From contig JADWOT020000004.1 in NCBI GenBank assembly GCA_036345935.2, forward strand, positions 4,622,168 to 4,686,167: a stretch of 64,000 nucleotides of DNA, written 5' to 3'. The stretch comes from Taenia hydatigena (lineage: Eukaryota > Platyhelminthes > Cestoda > Cyclophyllidea > Taeniidae). A program made the position numbers and the translations under genes. The number at the start of each line of letters is the position of its first letter. The first letter of the stretch is position 1. Below are positions 1 to 13,082 of this stretch, one piece after another. The notes below the pieces were generated by a model that made no database searches, was not told where the DNA came from, and saw only the letters and a program-made list of their open reading frames with translations.

Positions 1-2613
1 TTTCTTCATGGCATTCTATGGCACGCATCGCGTGTTGTGCCGGTGGAGTGGAGGTGGATGTACCAGTGCACACAGCAGCTGCAAAGGTTGGAGATGAGAG
101 TGAGGAGAAGAAGGGACGGGTGAAGAAAGTGCAGTTCGATGAATGTAGCATCACCTTTGCAAAATGGAACCGTCTGCAGTGTCAACACTCGCCTTCCCGA
201 CAGTCGATCAGAACTGATGTGAGGGATGCTGACATGTTCTATGGGCTGCTGAGCAATGTGTAGTGGCAGCAAAGAAGATTATTTTATAGCGATAATTTGT
301 CAAACCCAAAAAATTGCCGAACTTTGCCTCTTGGACGGTAATAGTCATGTTTCTGGTACTCAGCGGTTGTCATTACTTTTAACAAGTCCATACCCCGGAG
401 AGGTAACAGATCACTGCAAAATTGGCATTTCTTTGGACTTCAGGTCAATTCTGCCTCCATATATCTATTGGCAAAGACGAGAACCTCATTGAGACAGATC
501 ATACTATTCTTTAGCTGGCTGCATCAAGCGTTGGAGGGATATCATCACAACACGCATTATCCAAATTCATGCAGCGCACATGGCAGTGCAAATGCAGGCT
601 CTTTTCTGTTCGCCTCTGCCACTTCCGCATTCTACTATGCTGAATTTAAATCAAGGGAGAGAACTATGTAACACCAACTGACGATTCTAGCGATTTGTGT
701 ATGTGGGATTAAGGGGAATGCATCCTCCTTAATTACGGCGCCAATGCACAATCGCGTGCTACGGTTGATAGTCCTTATCAGCACCATCGCAGAGGCTCAC
801 GGTGGCTTTGATATTTGTGTAACTTTATCTTAAATCATCCCGTTAACCAGATGGTTTACTTCTAGCAAAGGGGGTAGTATGCGTCTGGGTGGTTAATGGA
901 TGTGTCTAACTTCACCACTACCTATGGTATGCTTCACAAAACTTGCCCGACCCAGTTTAGCGCTTTACCATGATAACATGATTGCTTACTTGCCCGGCAA
1001 CTCACAATGTTTATTCTCTTGTTATTGGCTGTGTGCAAGTTCACTTAAGTTGATTAGGGGTATGGCTGCATCCTTGTAGAGGCCACTACGGGTGTTAGCT
1101 GACTGCGATGTGGATCGCCACTCGCCAGCACGGTAGGCTGCCATCCTCTAAGAGCATTAAGCGAATGCTGTGACACACTGGTTGATACTATGTTAGCAGA
1201 ACAATGAGTTCTCCCAATCCGGTGATTTCAATCACTACCTTGATTCCAGTGTCCATTGGACCACTCTCTCATTTCTAATCAAGCTAGCTGTCTGACGTAG
1301 ACACACTGAAGGCCCCGATTACACTCATAGACGCTAAAAGTGGAAATCACATGGCAAGATTTGGTTGATGCTGTTGAGCGGAATGATGGACGCCACACCT
1401 AAAATAAATTCTGAGGCGATGAACCTGCAAAGATTTGCATCCTGATGTCCACCGAATATGTGACGCTAATTAACGAAGTGGCAACCCAAAAACACATTTC
1501 GCAAAGCTGAGTGCGTGGCCCATTTGGACGAGGACAGGAGTAGGTACAGCAGAACACCGAACAGACTCAACATGCTTCTAAAACATTTGAAGTTGGGTGC
1601 TGATGATCTCCAAATTAGCCTTAAACCCTTTCATTTCAGACCGAAATTGAATGGAGGTTTCCAAAAAACCGCATATTTATGAATGTTTGCACAGCTTCCT
1701 TGAACATGCGGATTATCGTCTGCCTGAAAGAGAACACAGGCACTGTGCGTGAACAATAAGTGTTCATGCGATAAAGGTAGGTGAACCTGTTGTGACGGTT
1801 TTCAAATTCAAACTACACATAGGGATAGGGGTCGTGGAGCGATGCCGGTTGGGTAAGAGGCAGTATTGGTTTGGTGACAGGACAGCAGCCTAGTGGGGTG
1901 GTACAGGATACAGACACGAGAGGAAGAAAAGGGGGAGAAGGAGGTGAAGTACCCACCCTGAGCTAAGTCACCCATTCACCAGCTGCGCATGATATATACT
2001 TCAGTCTAGGCAGGTTTCATCATGCCCGCTCATGAGGGCAGCGCATGGCCTGACTCACATTGTCGGCGTTCCCGCTTTCGCCAGCACATAGCCGTGTAGG
2101 TGAGGTGTGACGGTTGGTGTGGCCTATGCACGTTGGTCGGTAAAGTCACCGTCAATAGAACAACAACTAATCCGGACTCTCGGTTTGCGCTTAACTGACA
2201 TGAATGCGGCCTAGAAGACATGCCGTAGAGTTTTATTAAAGGTTGATTGAATAAGTGAGCATTAATTTATCTGGTGGGTTTTAATCGATTAAAAGCGGCA
2301 CCGCCGCATTAATTTTACAATCTGTGTGCAATGTTCATCAAATTGCACAGTTAATCAGCTTTCAACAACGTCCACTACAGTGAATTCAGGTTAACAATCA
2401 TAACGTAATAATGAAACTGCAATGACATCTCTTTTATAGTTAGCTGTCGCAAATGACATCAATTAACTTCTCGAGAAAATGATGCATCTATACACTAGAG
2501 ATCAACCTACGTCTAGGACATTTGTGTAGATGATCTACGAGTGATTTAAAGCAGTACATGAAAATTCGTACAGTGACGGTGTGGCAAAATATTCTTTTGT
2601 TGAGTCAGAGCCA
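1..2613 (+). repeat. Unclassified long repeat, copy A (5'-truncated by window start)
   Basis: The first 2.6 kb is collinear with 61369-64000 at an offset of about 61.37 kb. It is also collinear with 43626-45298 at an offset of about 43.6 kb, and positions 1 to about 320 recur inverted at about 25892-26210. By eye these copies are roughly 90% identical, with small indels. No long reading frame is shared: an 80-110 residue frame at the left edge is open in copies A and the spacer copy but is stopped in the copy near 61.5 kb. No reverse transcriptase, integrase or transposase motif was seen. This may be a non-autonomous element or part of a larger segmental duplication; its class cannot be assigned. 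The matching end continues past 2613, but the partner leaves the window there. Confidence 0.85.
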
Positions 2614-5139
2614 ATAAATAAGGTGATGGCAAACAACGCGATACCCTTGCAATCATAAAGCACATCGTAACCACGAATGCAGAGGGCGACAAAGTACAAC
2701 TTACCACTGCGGAGGATACAAATGCATACAGGTGTGGAGCTGTCAATACAAAAGCCGGTCAGACAGCAATGTTCCCATTTTAAGTAATTGACCAGGTGGA
2801 TTGGCTAAATAGCAAACAACGTTCGGACCATTTAATGATAGCCTCAGACCTCCAGATACTAAACTCCAGGTCCCCAATTCTCAAGTTTGTGCATGTTATG
2901 AAAGCTAGACTTTTGGCCGAGTTTGATCTTCCAGGCTGATGGCGAACCTTCACCTGAGTAAGTCGGGGCAAGAAGCTCTTTCATTGTGCTGTGTAAAGTA
3001 GCAAAATGAACAAACTTCACGGTAGTTATTAATTCTCCTTACAAATAGTGAGAGAGTTTAAAAAGAAACGCCTTTCCTTGTAAGTACGAACTATCGAGAA
3101 CTGAAAGAACAATGAAATGGTCGAAAAGTTTTCTGTGCGATTCAAGCAAACCTGTCTAAAGAGAATTGCAAATAGAATTGTTGTCGTTTAAAGGGAAGGA
3201 GGAATGTGTACGGTAATGGCGGAAATGCGCAGTAGGCGTCGAGTTTTGGAAGCACATTGAGGAGCGCAAATAAAAATGCCACCCTCCATGTCATCAGATC
3301 TGCCATGAGCTAAGTCGAATAGATTAGAGCGTGGTCATGCATTCGACTTCAAATTAGAGTTGAGGCATGAATCTGACTGGAGATTGCTTACAACGGGAAG
3401 TTCAAATGTTGAGAGTTCAAAAGTTGCATAATTACAACGGCGATTCCATGGGTGTCTCAGAACTCGGATGCACATTCACTGAACTGATAATCCGTGAAAA
3501 ATGGATGCATTGCCATTTACGACGGCATCTGTAGATGCCGCTTGACTTGTGTGGGAGCGCGATCTCCTACTAGAAGTGCTAGGAATCACTGGCATCATCA
3601 TTCATTCAACAATGGCCTAATGTTTTTAAAATGTTCATCGATTTATGTGCTTCTTATAGCTTGGACACTTTTCCAGCATTGAAGTCATTTATTTTCCACA
3701 CGCTATTGCAATTTTAGTTGTGGGGAAAAGTGACAGTCACTGTGCAGACGTGACCGGTTCTGAAGAAATTAGGAGTGTAAAGCAAGTGTAACATTTCTGT
3801 CTGCCTGTCCAATATTGAATGCATTTGCCGCAAATAAAACCAACGTCATCTCAAGGCATGTAATCGTTGTAGGTTTTCGACCGTGCCTGTAATCGTTACG
3901 ACTAAGCAAATGGAAGTATTACTGCTCATGATGGTTCCTTTCTTCCCTTATCACGCGCATTCTGTCCTTGTGTCTGACCAAAGACCTGCCTTTGTATGGA
4001 GTCGCTTCATAGTGACGGGCAACACAAAGGTAATGTTTGTTGATACGATGAATTTCATCGCTTAAAATGCCTCGATGCTTTACAAATGATGGAAACTGGG
4101 ACGTACTTTAGGCGGCAGAACTATTCCTCCTTCGGATGAGCGTTAGGATGGCTGTAAATGTCATAATGTCCCTTCGCTTTGATATATGACATTGGCATTT
4201 GTCACATAATAAATTAAATATTGGCGCAACAATAATTCTATAAAAGCACCAAGTTATGCTACTTTTGCATTTGTTAAGGCAACATAGCAATGTACTCTCA
4301 TCTCACGAACGGCAATACGCCCTTCGATGCATGAACTGCAGCATCGACGCAAGACGTCACCGTGCAGCGCAAAAACCCCGGTGTTTTGAATTTACATTTG
4401 CAATCAGCATTTTCCTTTCCCTTGGATGGTCCAGACGCTAAATAACTTCTGGAAAAAGGTGTGCGCCAGTGAGTTTTGGAACCGTAGGTCCCTATGAGAT
4501 TTAACATCATCTTGGTACAGCAAGGCCCCAGCCCCTTTAAGGCAGCATTCGACCATCCCGGACATATCCATCATTGCCCCTGCTGCTGATTTGTGAGAGG
4601 ATTCATGAGGCCTCAACTACACCACAGCCTGTCGAGATAGATGCTACGACACTGCTGGTCTCTGCTACGTTCTGTGTGCGAGACAGGCATCTGCATTGCT
4701 ATGTTCATCCCCTTTTCCTTACCGCCCTATGAAATCGTGCTGTTGTGGTTCTTGATACCACCGTGCTACCGAATGATCTACATCAATCAACGCCTTCAAC
4801 CGAGTTAGTACGGACTTCACCGCTATTAGTCGAATTCTAAAACGTGTAAATTTATTGAAAATAGAAGCCGTTTCACGTCAAACCCTTGGCTTCTCTGACT
4901 CAAGTTATTTGCTCCTCCTGGTACTCGCCCAAACTCAACTAAAGCAAGTGCACTGAGGCAGGACCACTTTATAGTGGATTCGGATTTTGGTCGTGTCACG
5001 GCATCGCAAATGATGAAACACAGAGAAGAAATATAAACATAACAAAATGTTAAGTACGGGTTGCGAAATGCAAAGATTGAAAGACAAACGCAGATGGGTG
5101 AATTCGGATTACCCAACATCAGCAGTCGCCATCACTTCA
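2614..5139. other. No gene recognised
   Basis: I read both strands of this 2.5-kb stretch between the long repeat and the first degraded repeat block. Open frames are all below about 100 residues and none shows a recognisable domain, plausible exon boundaries or low-complexity protein bias. No RNA gene was seen. It appears single-copy within the window. Confidence 0.5.
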
Positions 5140-5960
5140 TTCTCACATGGTTACTGGTTTTGGCATAAAACTGAGCGAAATCGACTTTCTTTTACGCGTG
5201 GTCAGTAAATGGCCCCTACATCAAATGCCGAGACAACGAAATTACTCACTACTTTGGCAACGACAAGAGCATTGCGTTGTTTTTGATGCCATTGGGGTGG
5301 CAAGCGCTAGCCTCCATGCTAGGATGCGTGTGCGTGTGCGTGATGGAGAGAGTGATTCAGGGACAATGGTATCGCATGCCTTCCAATTATGAGAACCGCC
5401 AGGTGGACAAGGTCAACCGGAAGCTGCATGTGTTTGCCAAGTAGGTGAGTGGAATTGTCACATCTTATTGACAAATTGAACAGCCATAGATAAGATTGCT
5501 ACAATGGAAACCACCTTCGTATCTTTATAAATAAGGCTGCCATTAGGGAGTGCATGGACTGAAGGCCAGTACGACTGGCCCGCTAAGGATGACCTGTGTC
5601 GCATCATGCGTTTCATCTTTCGCACTCCCTTCGCGACTCTTCGCCACCAAAATAAACCTACAGTGAAGACGCAGATTAATATTGGCAAAGCCTATCTCAA
5701 ATGTGTAATTTCTAACAACTTTCTGCTTTTTATTGGCTTTACCTTTTGACGTAGCTGAAATATGCTAGTTAGCAACTTCAATTTTTGTATTCAATGTGAA
5801 ATTTTTCGAATCACGGGCATTTTATGTCCACAGGTACCACGTGTAATCTTTGTGGTCCTTTGAACATATTTAGGCGAACGTGGTAAACAACTCTCGAACA
5901 TCATCCTCGCGGAGCAAGTTGATCCTATGGTGTTTAGGCTACCTTTGTAGAACAGCCTTC
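5140..5960 (+). repeat. Degraded repeat block R1, outer copy
   Basis: This block aligns with the inner part of the IR2 arm. Positions 5230-5460 match 39240-39490, sharing a (GT)-rich run before GATGGAGAGAG and the segment GTCAACCGGA followed by a GTTTGCCAAG motif. Positions 5640-5960 match 39640-39920 at about 60-65% by eye. The last part, 5750-5945, also recurs directly at 7605-7800 at about 80%. It looks like an old dispersed repeat with no coding capacity. The 500 bases that follow, up to the start of the IR1 left arm, hold nothing I can name. Confidence 0.6.
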
Positions 5961-7604
5961 TGTAACCAAAATATGTCGCCTTGCTCTGTAGCTGGGTTGT
6001 AAAGGGCTTGAATTGCACAGAATTTTGCTTTGGGACCAATGGGGCATTGTTTTCCTTTAAGGGTCTAAATGAGTTAGACCTTTGAGACTTGCAAGCCTAG
6101 ACTTCTGGGCAATAAACCTTACTAGCATTAGAGTTTGTTTCTATGTTGGTATACAGCGTCTCTATCCGACGCGTTCTTAGCCGTAGTTTTGGTAACCGTC
6201 GATTCGTAGATAACCTGACATACTGTTCGCCAGCAGGACACACTTGCTCAATGCTTCGATTCGTCTGTCGGAGTCTATCAATGCTCTTACGCTGACTGGA
6301 ATTAAAATGGCAAAATGAAATCAACTGGTGTCATACTGGAACAGCTAAAGCATCTGAGACTGGCTGCGGATTCATTTTTTGCCATGCGCTACTCTCAATG
6401 GTCAGCAAATGATGGGGCATTAAAAACGATTGCCAAGGTTAAGAAGTTGTATGCTACTTACCACCTTCTTTGGCCGATTAAAGAGCTCAATTCAGCATGT
6501 GGCGAGGTAATGCTGCAAGCGTTAAATGCTCAGTGACACACGTGTCAAGTTTTCTGTTTCATAATTGCATCAGGTTTGCCATGTTACGATTAGATGCGAA
6601 GGTCCAAGACGGCTAGATGAACAACCAATGGACAACACCTGGAGACGTTAGTAATTAAGTCGAGATCTGGCTTGGTAGCTGACTTCCTTATTTGTTTGGG
6701 TATTTCACAGGTATGCCAAAAATCGTCACGAATAACTTCGGCAACACCACACATTTCTTCTCGCATGACCCCATTGCCACCATGCCACGTAACCAACAGT
6801 TTGCAGCTTGACTCACCACTTGTACAGCTCACATTATTTTTAGGCACTGAACAATGCTTACCACTGAAATTTGCTGTTCAATGCTTGAAGCAATACGCTG
6901 ACTTGCCGTCGATTAATCTTAATTCCCCTTCATTTACCATCCGGGTTGAACGACTGATCCGTCATCTCTCAACCGCCTACCGCGGTAGTACTCCAGGAAG
7001 CATCTCTATGGCTGCAGTTTAGAGGTGAACAACCATTGTTTGCTAGTAAGTCAATATGAAGCCTGAACTGAAAATTTCACTTACGAGGCCCAAACTCTTC
7101 TGCTCTATAAGTCGGCGTAGTAAGTTAGGCATCACACTCCATGCGCATGTAGTTTCCATGCGCACCCAAAAGTGGTTTCTAACTTGTGTAGCGTGCCATT
7201 TTGAGGAAATAGAGTGAGCTGCTCTCTTATTGATCCTCTTTTGGCCTCGGTCTTAACGATTTCCACAGATTATTGCACCAGGACGGACCGCCTTCTGACT
7301 ACTTCAACCCGAAGATCAGCAGGAGTAACCTTTGGTCATGCGCAAGCATGGGTGAACCACCGAACTTAAAAAACGTGAAGCGGATTTGTCAGCAAACCTT
7401 CCTTTTTTGGTCTGGTCCTTTCTTCACAGGCGTATCCTCTGCCAGCCACGCTTAACCAACCATAAGGAACTGCAAAATCCACTTTAATGCCACAGCGCGG
7501 ATTTGATCCTCATCACTACTAGTCCACAACCCTGTCGCACGTAGGTAGCATATTGTGCAATATCTTGGTGCAATAGTTAGAATAATGAGAAAGCTTTACC
7601 TTTT

Positions 7605-7800
7605 GACGTAGCTAAAATATGCCACTTAGCGACTTAAATTTTTGTATTCAATGTAAAATTCTTCGAATCACGGGCATTCTATGCCCACAGACACCGCGTG
7701 TAATATTTATGGTCTTTTGAAAGCATTTAGGCGAAGTGGGTATACAACGCTCGAAGATCGTCCTCGCGGAGCAAGTTGATCCTATAGTGCCGATAGAATC
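7605..7800 (+). repeat. Repeat block R1, copy inside IR1 left arm
   Basis: This is a direct copy of 5750-5945 (about 80%), sharing the stretch around TTCTTCGAATCACGGGCATT and the segment CTCGCGGAGCAAGTTGATCC. The homology continues to about 8330 as a weaker match to 40050-40480. The start of the IR1 arm at 6457 lies between the two direct copies. The mirror copy is at about 24540-24740 on the opposite strand. Confidence 0.6.
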
Positions 7801-9440
7801 CATTCCATAACCCTCCATCAATATGCCATCAACCCACCACTTGTTTAAGCCAATTAGGATGTCCCAGAACATTCAGCTTTCTTGCGTTAGCAATCGTCGC
7901 AGAAAAGGGAGGAAGACTGAAGGAAATCCTGTACAGTGCGTACCTTACATAAATATTTTATTTGAAATCCATAATCAGTTGTTTGTGTTGGCATTCGAAT
8001 CAAAATCAAGGTCGTAGAGACGCCGTACTAATGATGTTTGATAAATATACAGGCGCTAATACCATTAATCGGCTTCTATTCTATCTGCGGTCCCATCCTA
8101 CTGCCCAAAATAAAGTCCGTCACATGATTCGGGAAAAGGCTTAGAAGTGTGCAATGGATATTTTGATTTCAAATACTCAAAATTATCCAGTGTTTATTAG
8201 TTTCGGGCCATCAAATTTGAAAATGGGTCATAAGACGATCGCGTACCCCGCTGCTTCTCATTGATAGGGCAAAATGCATTCCGACGCAGTGGATCGTATT
8301 TGTATAATTTGCCAATTTAACGGCATTCAATTCTGCAGTACCTCATCATTGCTCATACCGATATCACAACCTTAAATTACACGAAATCTTATTTTTGCTT
8401 TTGTTTTCTGACGCAATGCCTTATGCGACTGGTTTTCCTTCAACTCCTTCCAATGCATCTTTTTATTCGCATTACTGTTTTCCACGTTGCCACTTACTTG
8501 ACCTTAACAACGCTCTTGTGTCTCACTATGATGGAAATCAATTCAGCACGATTAATTATATTTGTGTTTCCTGATCCACAATAAATGTCTGCTTTTCATA
8601 GCCCAGTAGCGTCGAAACGGAGAGAGCACGAGTGGGTATTCTGCAACCGCACTAAAAGTTATTGTCCTTAACAAATCCATTAACCAAATTAAACATTGTG
8701 CAAAAATATTGCACTAAAGTCCTACATCCCGTGTAATGTTGTGACTGGCCCTCCCGTTGTCCCTGCTTTAAAACTGTTGTTCAGAAATGCGTATGCGTCA
8801 AAGTCATGCGAAAAATTTGTGTACCAAAGAGAAAACCGACTTCCAGTGAGATGCTTTAGACACCGTTGTGCAGCCGAGGACAAGAATGATTTTATTGCTG
8901 TGGATATAAGTGCAGCCATTGTCCGATGACTCGCCTCCCTTCTTCTTTAGTCCCAAAAACTTTCATAAGTTGACTTAATGTTTCCCTACCTCAACTTACT
9001 TATACCAAGATATGGGACCCTCATTGCCCATAGTGTTCACCATGACCTGCATCACCTTCCGGTACTGACTTTCAGACAACCTATTTGTTCCAAGGCAATT
9101 ATTCCAACAAGCTCGCTTAACCCGAAGTCGTCAGCGTATACACGGAAAGGCGCTGAGATGCATAGCGAACTTGCTGGTTGTGGTGCTAACGTGTTGTGAT
9201 AGTGGCAATTTGACAATGAGATGTATGCTTAGATTGCATTAACCACATGAGGTGTGTCACGTTAATAAGAGCAATTCTTAGCAAGTCTGCTTATTGCACC
9301 CCAGCGAAAACGGTTTCACCTTAAATAAATGGAAAGAGGTGCCTATACTGCTCGTTTGACTTGGGATAAAAGCTTATTTGGAGGTAAGGACTATACATTA
9401 CTGCAAAATTCATGCGGGTCAGGGCGTATGTTGCGGTGTC

Positions 9441-9480
9441 GTACCCGTCAACATCCAGCGTGTTCAATCTGGTAGCAGTA
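9441..9480 (-). repeat. Short recurring motif M1 (element-end-like)
   Basis: On the minus strand this reads CAGATTGAACACGCTGGATG followed by TTGACGGGTAC. It is one variant of a motif also found at 22866-22905 (mirror copy), 29274-29310, 35821-35855 and 50436-50471. At 29275 the motif is the exact left end of a 1.2-kb insertion, so the other copies may mark ends of related elements. Confidence 0.45.
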
Positions 9481-11540
9481 GCTGCAGTATACTGTAAAAT
9501 CAGTGCTCTAAAATCGTGTTCCAGTCGTATCTATATATTTATATATGTATATTTATGCAGCTGATGCCAAGGAAACCTAATCGAAGAGAAGCGCTCTCAA
9601 ATGCAGTTGTCTATGCTGAACTACTCGATTGCCAGAACCGGTTCGGAATAGTGATTAAAAGCTACTGTTGTTGTTGTTGTTCATGTTGTTGGGCAAGCAA
9701 GGTAATAACCCTTTAAAAGCGTTGGCTACGTTTGCGTATTTTTGGCTATTGTAACCTCAGATACTTCTGCAGCCATTGCCAAGAGGATAAGTATAACTTG
9801 GCGAATTCAGGAGAAGGGGCACGGTTTTTAGTAATGGCTGCTGAGTGTTCAGGGACGCGGCAGCGTAATGCACCTGAGCCCAGTCGATCTTGATTGGTAG
9901 GTCGTGTAGATGTCTTAGCACATCAAAGTGGTCAGAACCAAGTAGGGTCTTTTTCTTGTGATTTATTACGCTGAGGGGAGCCTTCGTCGTTGGACGATAC
10001 ACCCCTAGTAGCCCATCTCTCAAACAGTGCTGGATTGAGCAATGCGATGGATGGATGAGGTGCCAAGTCGTCACAGTCGCAGTTTCCAGGGTGCCAATAG
10101 ATGTTGATGTCGGTGCAGCCATTTATGATGCACTAAAGCCATCGGTTCCCGTGGTTGTAGTAAAGAATACAGCTTGAAAAGTGCCAGTTGCTCTCTGATT
10201 TATCATCCGATTTTTATATAGATAATTGCTGTAACCAAAGTTGATGTGCTTAATCTTTGACCCTATTAAGCTCACTTTCGAATAACAAAAGCAGAGGACT
10301 CAAATGCAGTTATTCTTATCAACGGCAGGTAAGAGCGAGTGGATGTGATTTAAATCGGAGCACCAAAGAAGAATCTAAAATGCTCCAAATCACCAAGGGC
10401 CAATGGAGCATTTACTACTCAAGTGTAAATTAACATACCCAACATAAAGCGTCAGTAATAGATTTGGGAGTTTCAGAGTGGTCTCCTGTTACATTGTGGA
10501 CTTTTGGGCTTTAGCTGTCTCTGTTGCACTACATCACATTGTCAGGTGAGGGTTTTTTAAAACATGTTTCACGTGGGTAAAGGTGAAGTGGGTGAGTGAA
10601 TGAAAGAAAAGTAAGCAGGATCAGGTTGCTCCTCTCGAAGTTGTTGTCAGTAGCACTGCTTGTTTGCTCATGCCTCCCCTTAACCTGCAGTGAGCTGTAG
10701 TGAGCGTGAGAGAAATGATATATTTCTTCATGCCTTTTGTTTTCGACTCTCTCACGATTACTCATCCTGCGACGGGATCATGAGCATTCCCGAACATTAT
10801 TAACGCGTCATTGCCTGCGACTGCTTTGCATCCCACAGAGGTGACACGTCCAACTTGCATAATTCCCAATCAAACAAAGTTAACTGATTTCAACCCACTC
10901 AAGCGCTAAGTATGCTGCTTCCCTACTTAACCACACCATTCACTATCCATCATGCCTAGCTGGCTGACAATTAAATTTCGATCTCCAAAACCGTTTCGAA
11001 CTTTTATCACCGGGAACGAAGTGGGATTCTTGGGTCAGACGCGCCTAGCTCGTCTGGATTATTTAAATAAAACTGCACTTAACTTATTTTATTTTGTGTT
11101 TCGGCTGTCAGCAATCTACGTGTACGTATGCGGCCTCTGCAAAATGACTCCAAAACATGACAGTACACGAGACAGAAATGTCATCTTTACAACCAGCATA
11201 AAGTACGTAAGGTATGAGCGCCAAATCCAAGTGTATAGTACGAAATCTTGCACACTTACATTCATACTGCTTAAAAATTTGGCAGATAGATGCAAAGATG
11301 GGAAAATAGGAAATGGTTTGATCATTAGACACTGGATCGAAATGTGCGTGGGAGAAGGTTAGAACACTATGTGACCAGTCAGGCGGGCGCAATCACTGAC
11401 TTTATTTATATCACGATTTGAGAGTGCCACTAACGGAGAAACGAGTTAAAGTTGGTTAGGTAATCTGTTTGTGTAGATGCACACGTAGGACGGAAACTTT
11501 GCTTATCGTTGAAGTGGTTGCTATGCCTAGCAGTGTGCGG

Positions 11541-11804
11541 TCAATTTTTCCATAGAATGTTACACACTTCCTTGAATTCTGTCTCATAGTTGGTGTACTT
11601 ATTCGAGTTAAGGATCCTGATTTGCATTCCATCATCTTGCAAGGAAGTCTTGACCACATCATCAAAATACTCGGCTGACATAACTTGCCCCTGCAAGTGT
11701 GCTTCGACAAACGCATAAAAATGACACTGAGCATAATTCGAAGTGACTAGGCTGGGCTTGGTGCAGACTTGAGGAATCCTGGAACTAGTTGCAATGACCA
11801 CCAC
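11541..11804 (-). CDS. Unassigned 87-residue open frame in IR1 left arm (possible exon)
   Basis: I do not recognise this product. The frame has amino-acid composition more like a real soluble protein than its neighbours: an acidic and polar C-terminal half with segments such as AEYFDDVVKTSLQDDG and NYETEFKEVCNILWKN, then a stop. The frame stays open upstream for several codons to a possible 3' splice site (CATCTCAG on the minus strand), so it could be a terminal exon. The mirror copy at 20538-20801 is identical in protein sequence, but the surrounding non-coding DNA is also nearly identical, so that is not independent support. No upstream exon or promoter was found. It could be a chance frame. 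Confidence 0.25.
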   Translation of the reverse strand: MVVIATSSRIPQVCTKPSLVTSNYAQCHFYAFVEAHLQGQVMSAEYFDDVVKTSLQDDGMQIRILNSNKYTNYETEFKEVCNILWKN

Positions 11805-12008
11805 TTGGAGTGTAATGTGGATGCATTGGCACCACTGAGATGGTTTAACGCAGCAATAATGCTAATTGGCATTTGCATTCGTTTGAAATTTCAACTGCCT
11901 TACGCATCGACGTTACTGAGGGACCTATCTACTGATCATCACTGCCATGACAACAACGACGAACGAGTGATGGAATGAGAGGACACCGACGTAGGACTCA
12001 ACAATGAA

Positions 12009-12480
12009 GTGTTGAAGAACGTTAGAGGCGAGGCGGCAAGAGTGTCGGATCGCAGGGAGGGCGAAGTCCACGAGAGTAGACAATGTGTGCGAAGTAGCCC
12101 ATCCCCTAAGCCGACGTGCACGCGCGGCTTTACGAGCACACCCAAACTTCTATCGCTCTCAGCAATGCAACCCTGTGTGTGCGTGTGTGCACAACAATTA
12201 CCGCTGGCTCGTAGAATGGCAGCGACTTTTGTCGTCAAAGTGAAACTGTGCTTGTGAAAGCGCATGAGCATATCGACCTAGACACTGGGCCGTTTTGCAA
12301 ACATTACACACTTGGGTCCTTCATGCTAAATTATGCCATTCACCATCTTGCTCAGTACCATTTTCATGCACTTGCAGCACAAATTGCGCTGCATTGCAGA
12401 GAGCAGGAGACGGTCTACTTCGCCTCACATCAATTGTTTACTCTTGTGGAATTGACCCGATACTTTTGCTAACTCAAGTC
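12009..12480. repeat. Repeat block R2, inverted pair within IR1 left arm
   Basis: Two degraded copies of one sequence lie head to head: 12010-12260 on the minus strand and 12341-12480 on the plus strand. Both contain a version of GGAGATGGNCTACTTCGC followed by an ACTCTNGTGGA segment about 20 bases later. A third copy lies in the IR1 spacer at 17216-17500. Mirror copies occur at about 19865-20335. Pairwise identity by eye is about 65-75%. Confidence 0.5.
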
Positions 12481-13064
12481 AACCTTCCTCTTCCCATTTA
12501 TCACCCCATATCGCTCTTCCACTGGCTGTTGCACCAACTTTTGGCCACTAGATGCATCGAAGCCGTCCCATTTGTCATTCATCATGTCAAATCCTCGCTT
12601 TACAAACAAAGGACATGATTAGCAGTCCACATTACATGATGTGAACTGCAGTACTTATATTGACTTAGTTAAAGTGGCATGCCTGCCTGTCTGGAGCACG
12701 GGAATAGCGTCATATGCTGAGGAAAATAGGGAGTGGAAATCGACTTCTCCCAATCGAAAAGAATGTTGAGCGCTTAAACGTCCGAAAGAGTCAGCAGTGT
12801 TTAATTCTAAATGGCGGAGCATGACCTCCATCAGGACAATTTTCCGTCGATCAAACAAATGAAATTGACAGTGATGATGAAAAATTGAGTTTTAATGCCT
12901 GAGCTAAATACCACCAGTTGATGTTGATTTGATTAAGGATTAGACGACATAAATGCTTCTACATTAAATCACACAGAGCAATCACGAGTAATGACAGCTC
13001 GCTAATCCAACCAGGTGATTATGATTCCAACTCAGGTTGACTAGTCGTGAGACAGGCCAATTCG

Positions 13065-13082
13065 GTGTGTGTGTGTGTGTGT
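13065..13082 (+). repeat. (GT)9 microsatellite
   Basis: Nine GT units are present here against eight in the mirror copy at 19261-19276. It is one of the small length differences that distinguish the two IR1 arms. A TTG-type run near 9665 likewise differs by one unit from its mirror near 22665. Confidence 0.9.

Noticed and set aside
9757..10122. 121-residue frame with GSDHFDVL resembling the SDH motif of retrotransposon endonucleases
   Set aside because: A single short motif without the rest of an endonuclease or any reverse transcriptase nearby is not enough support.
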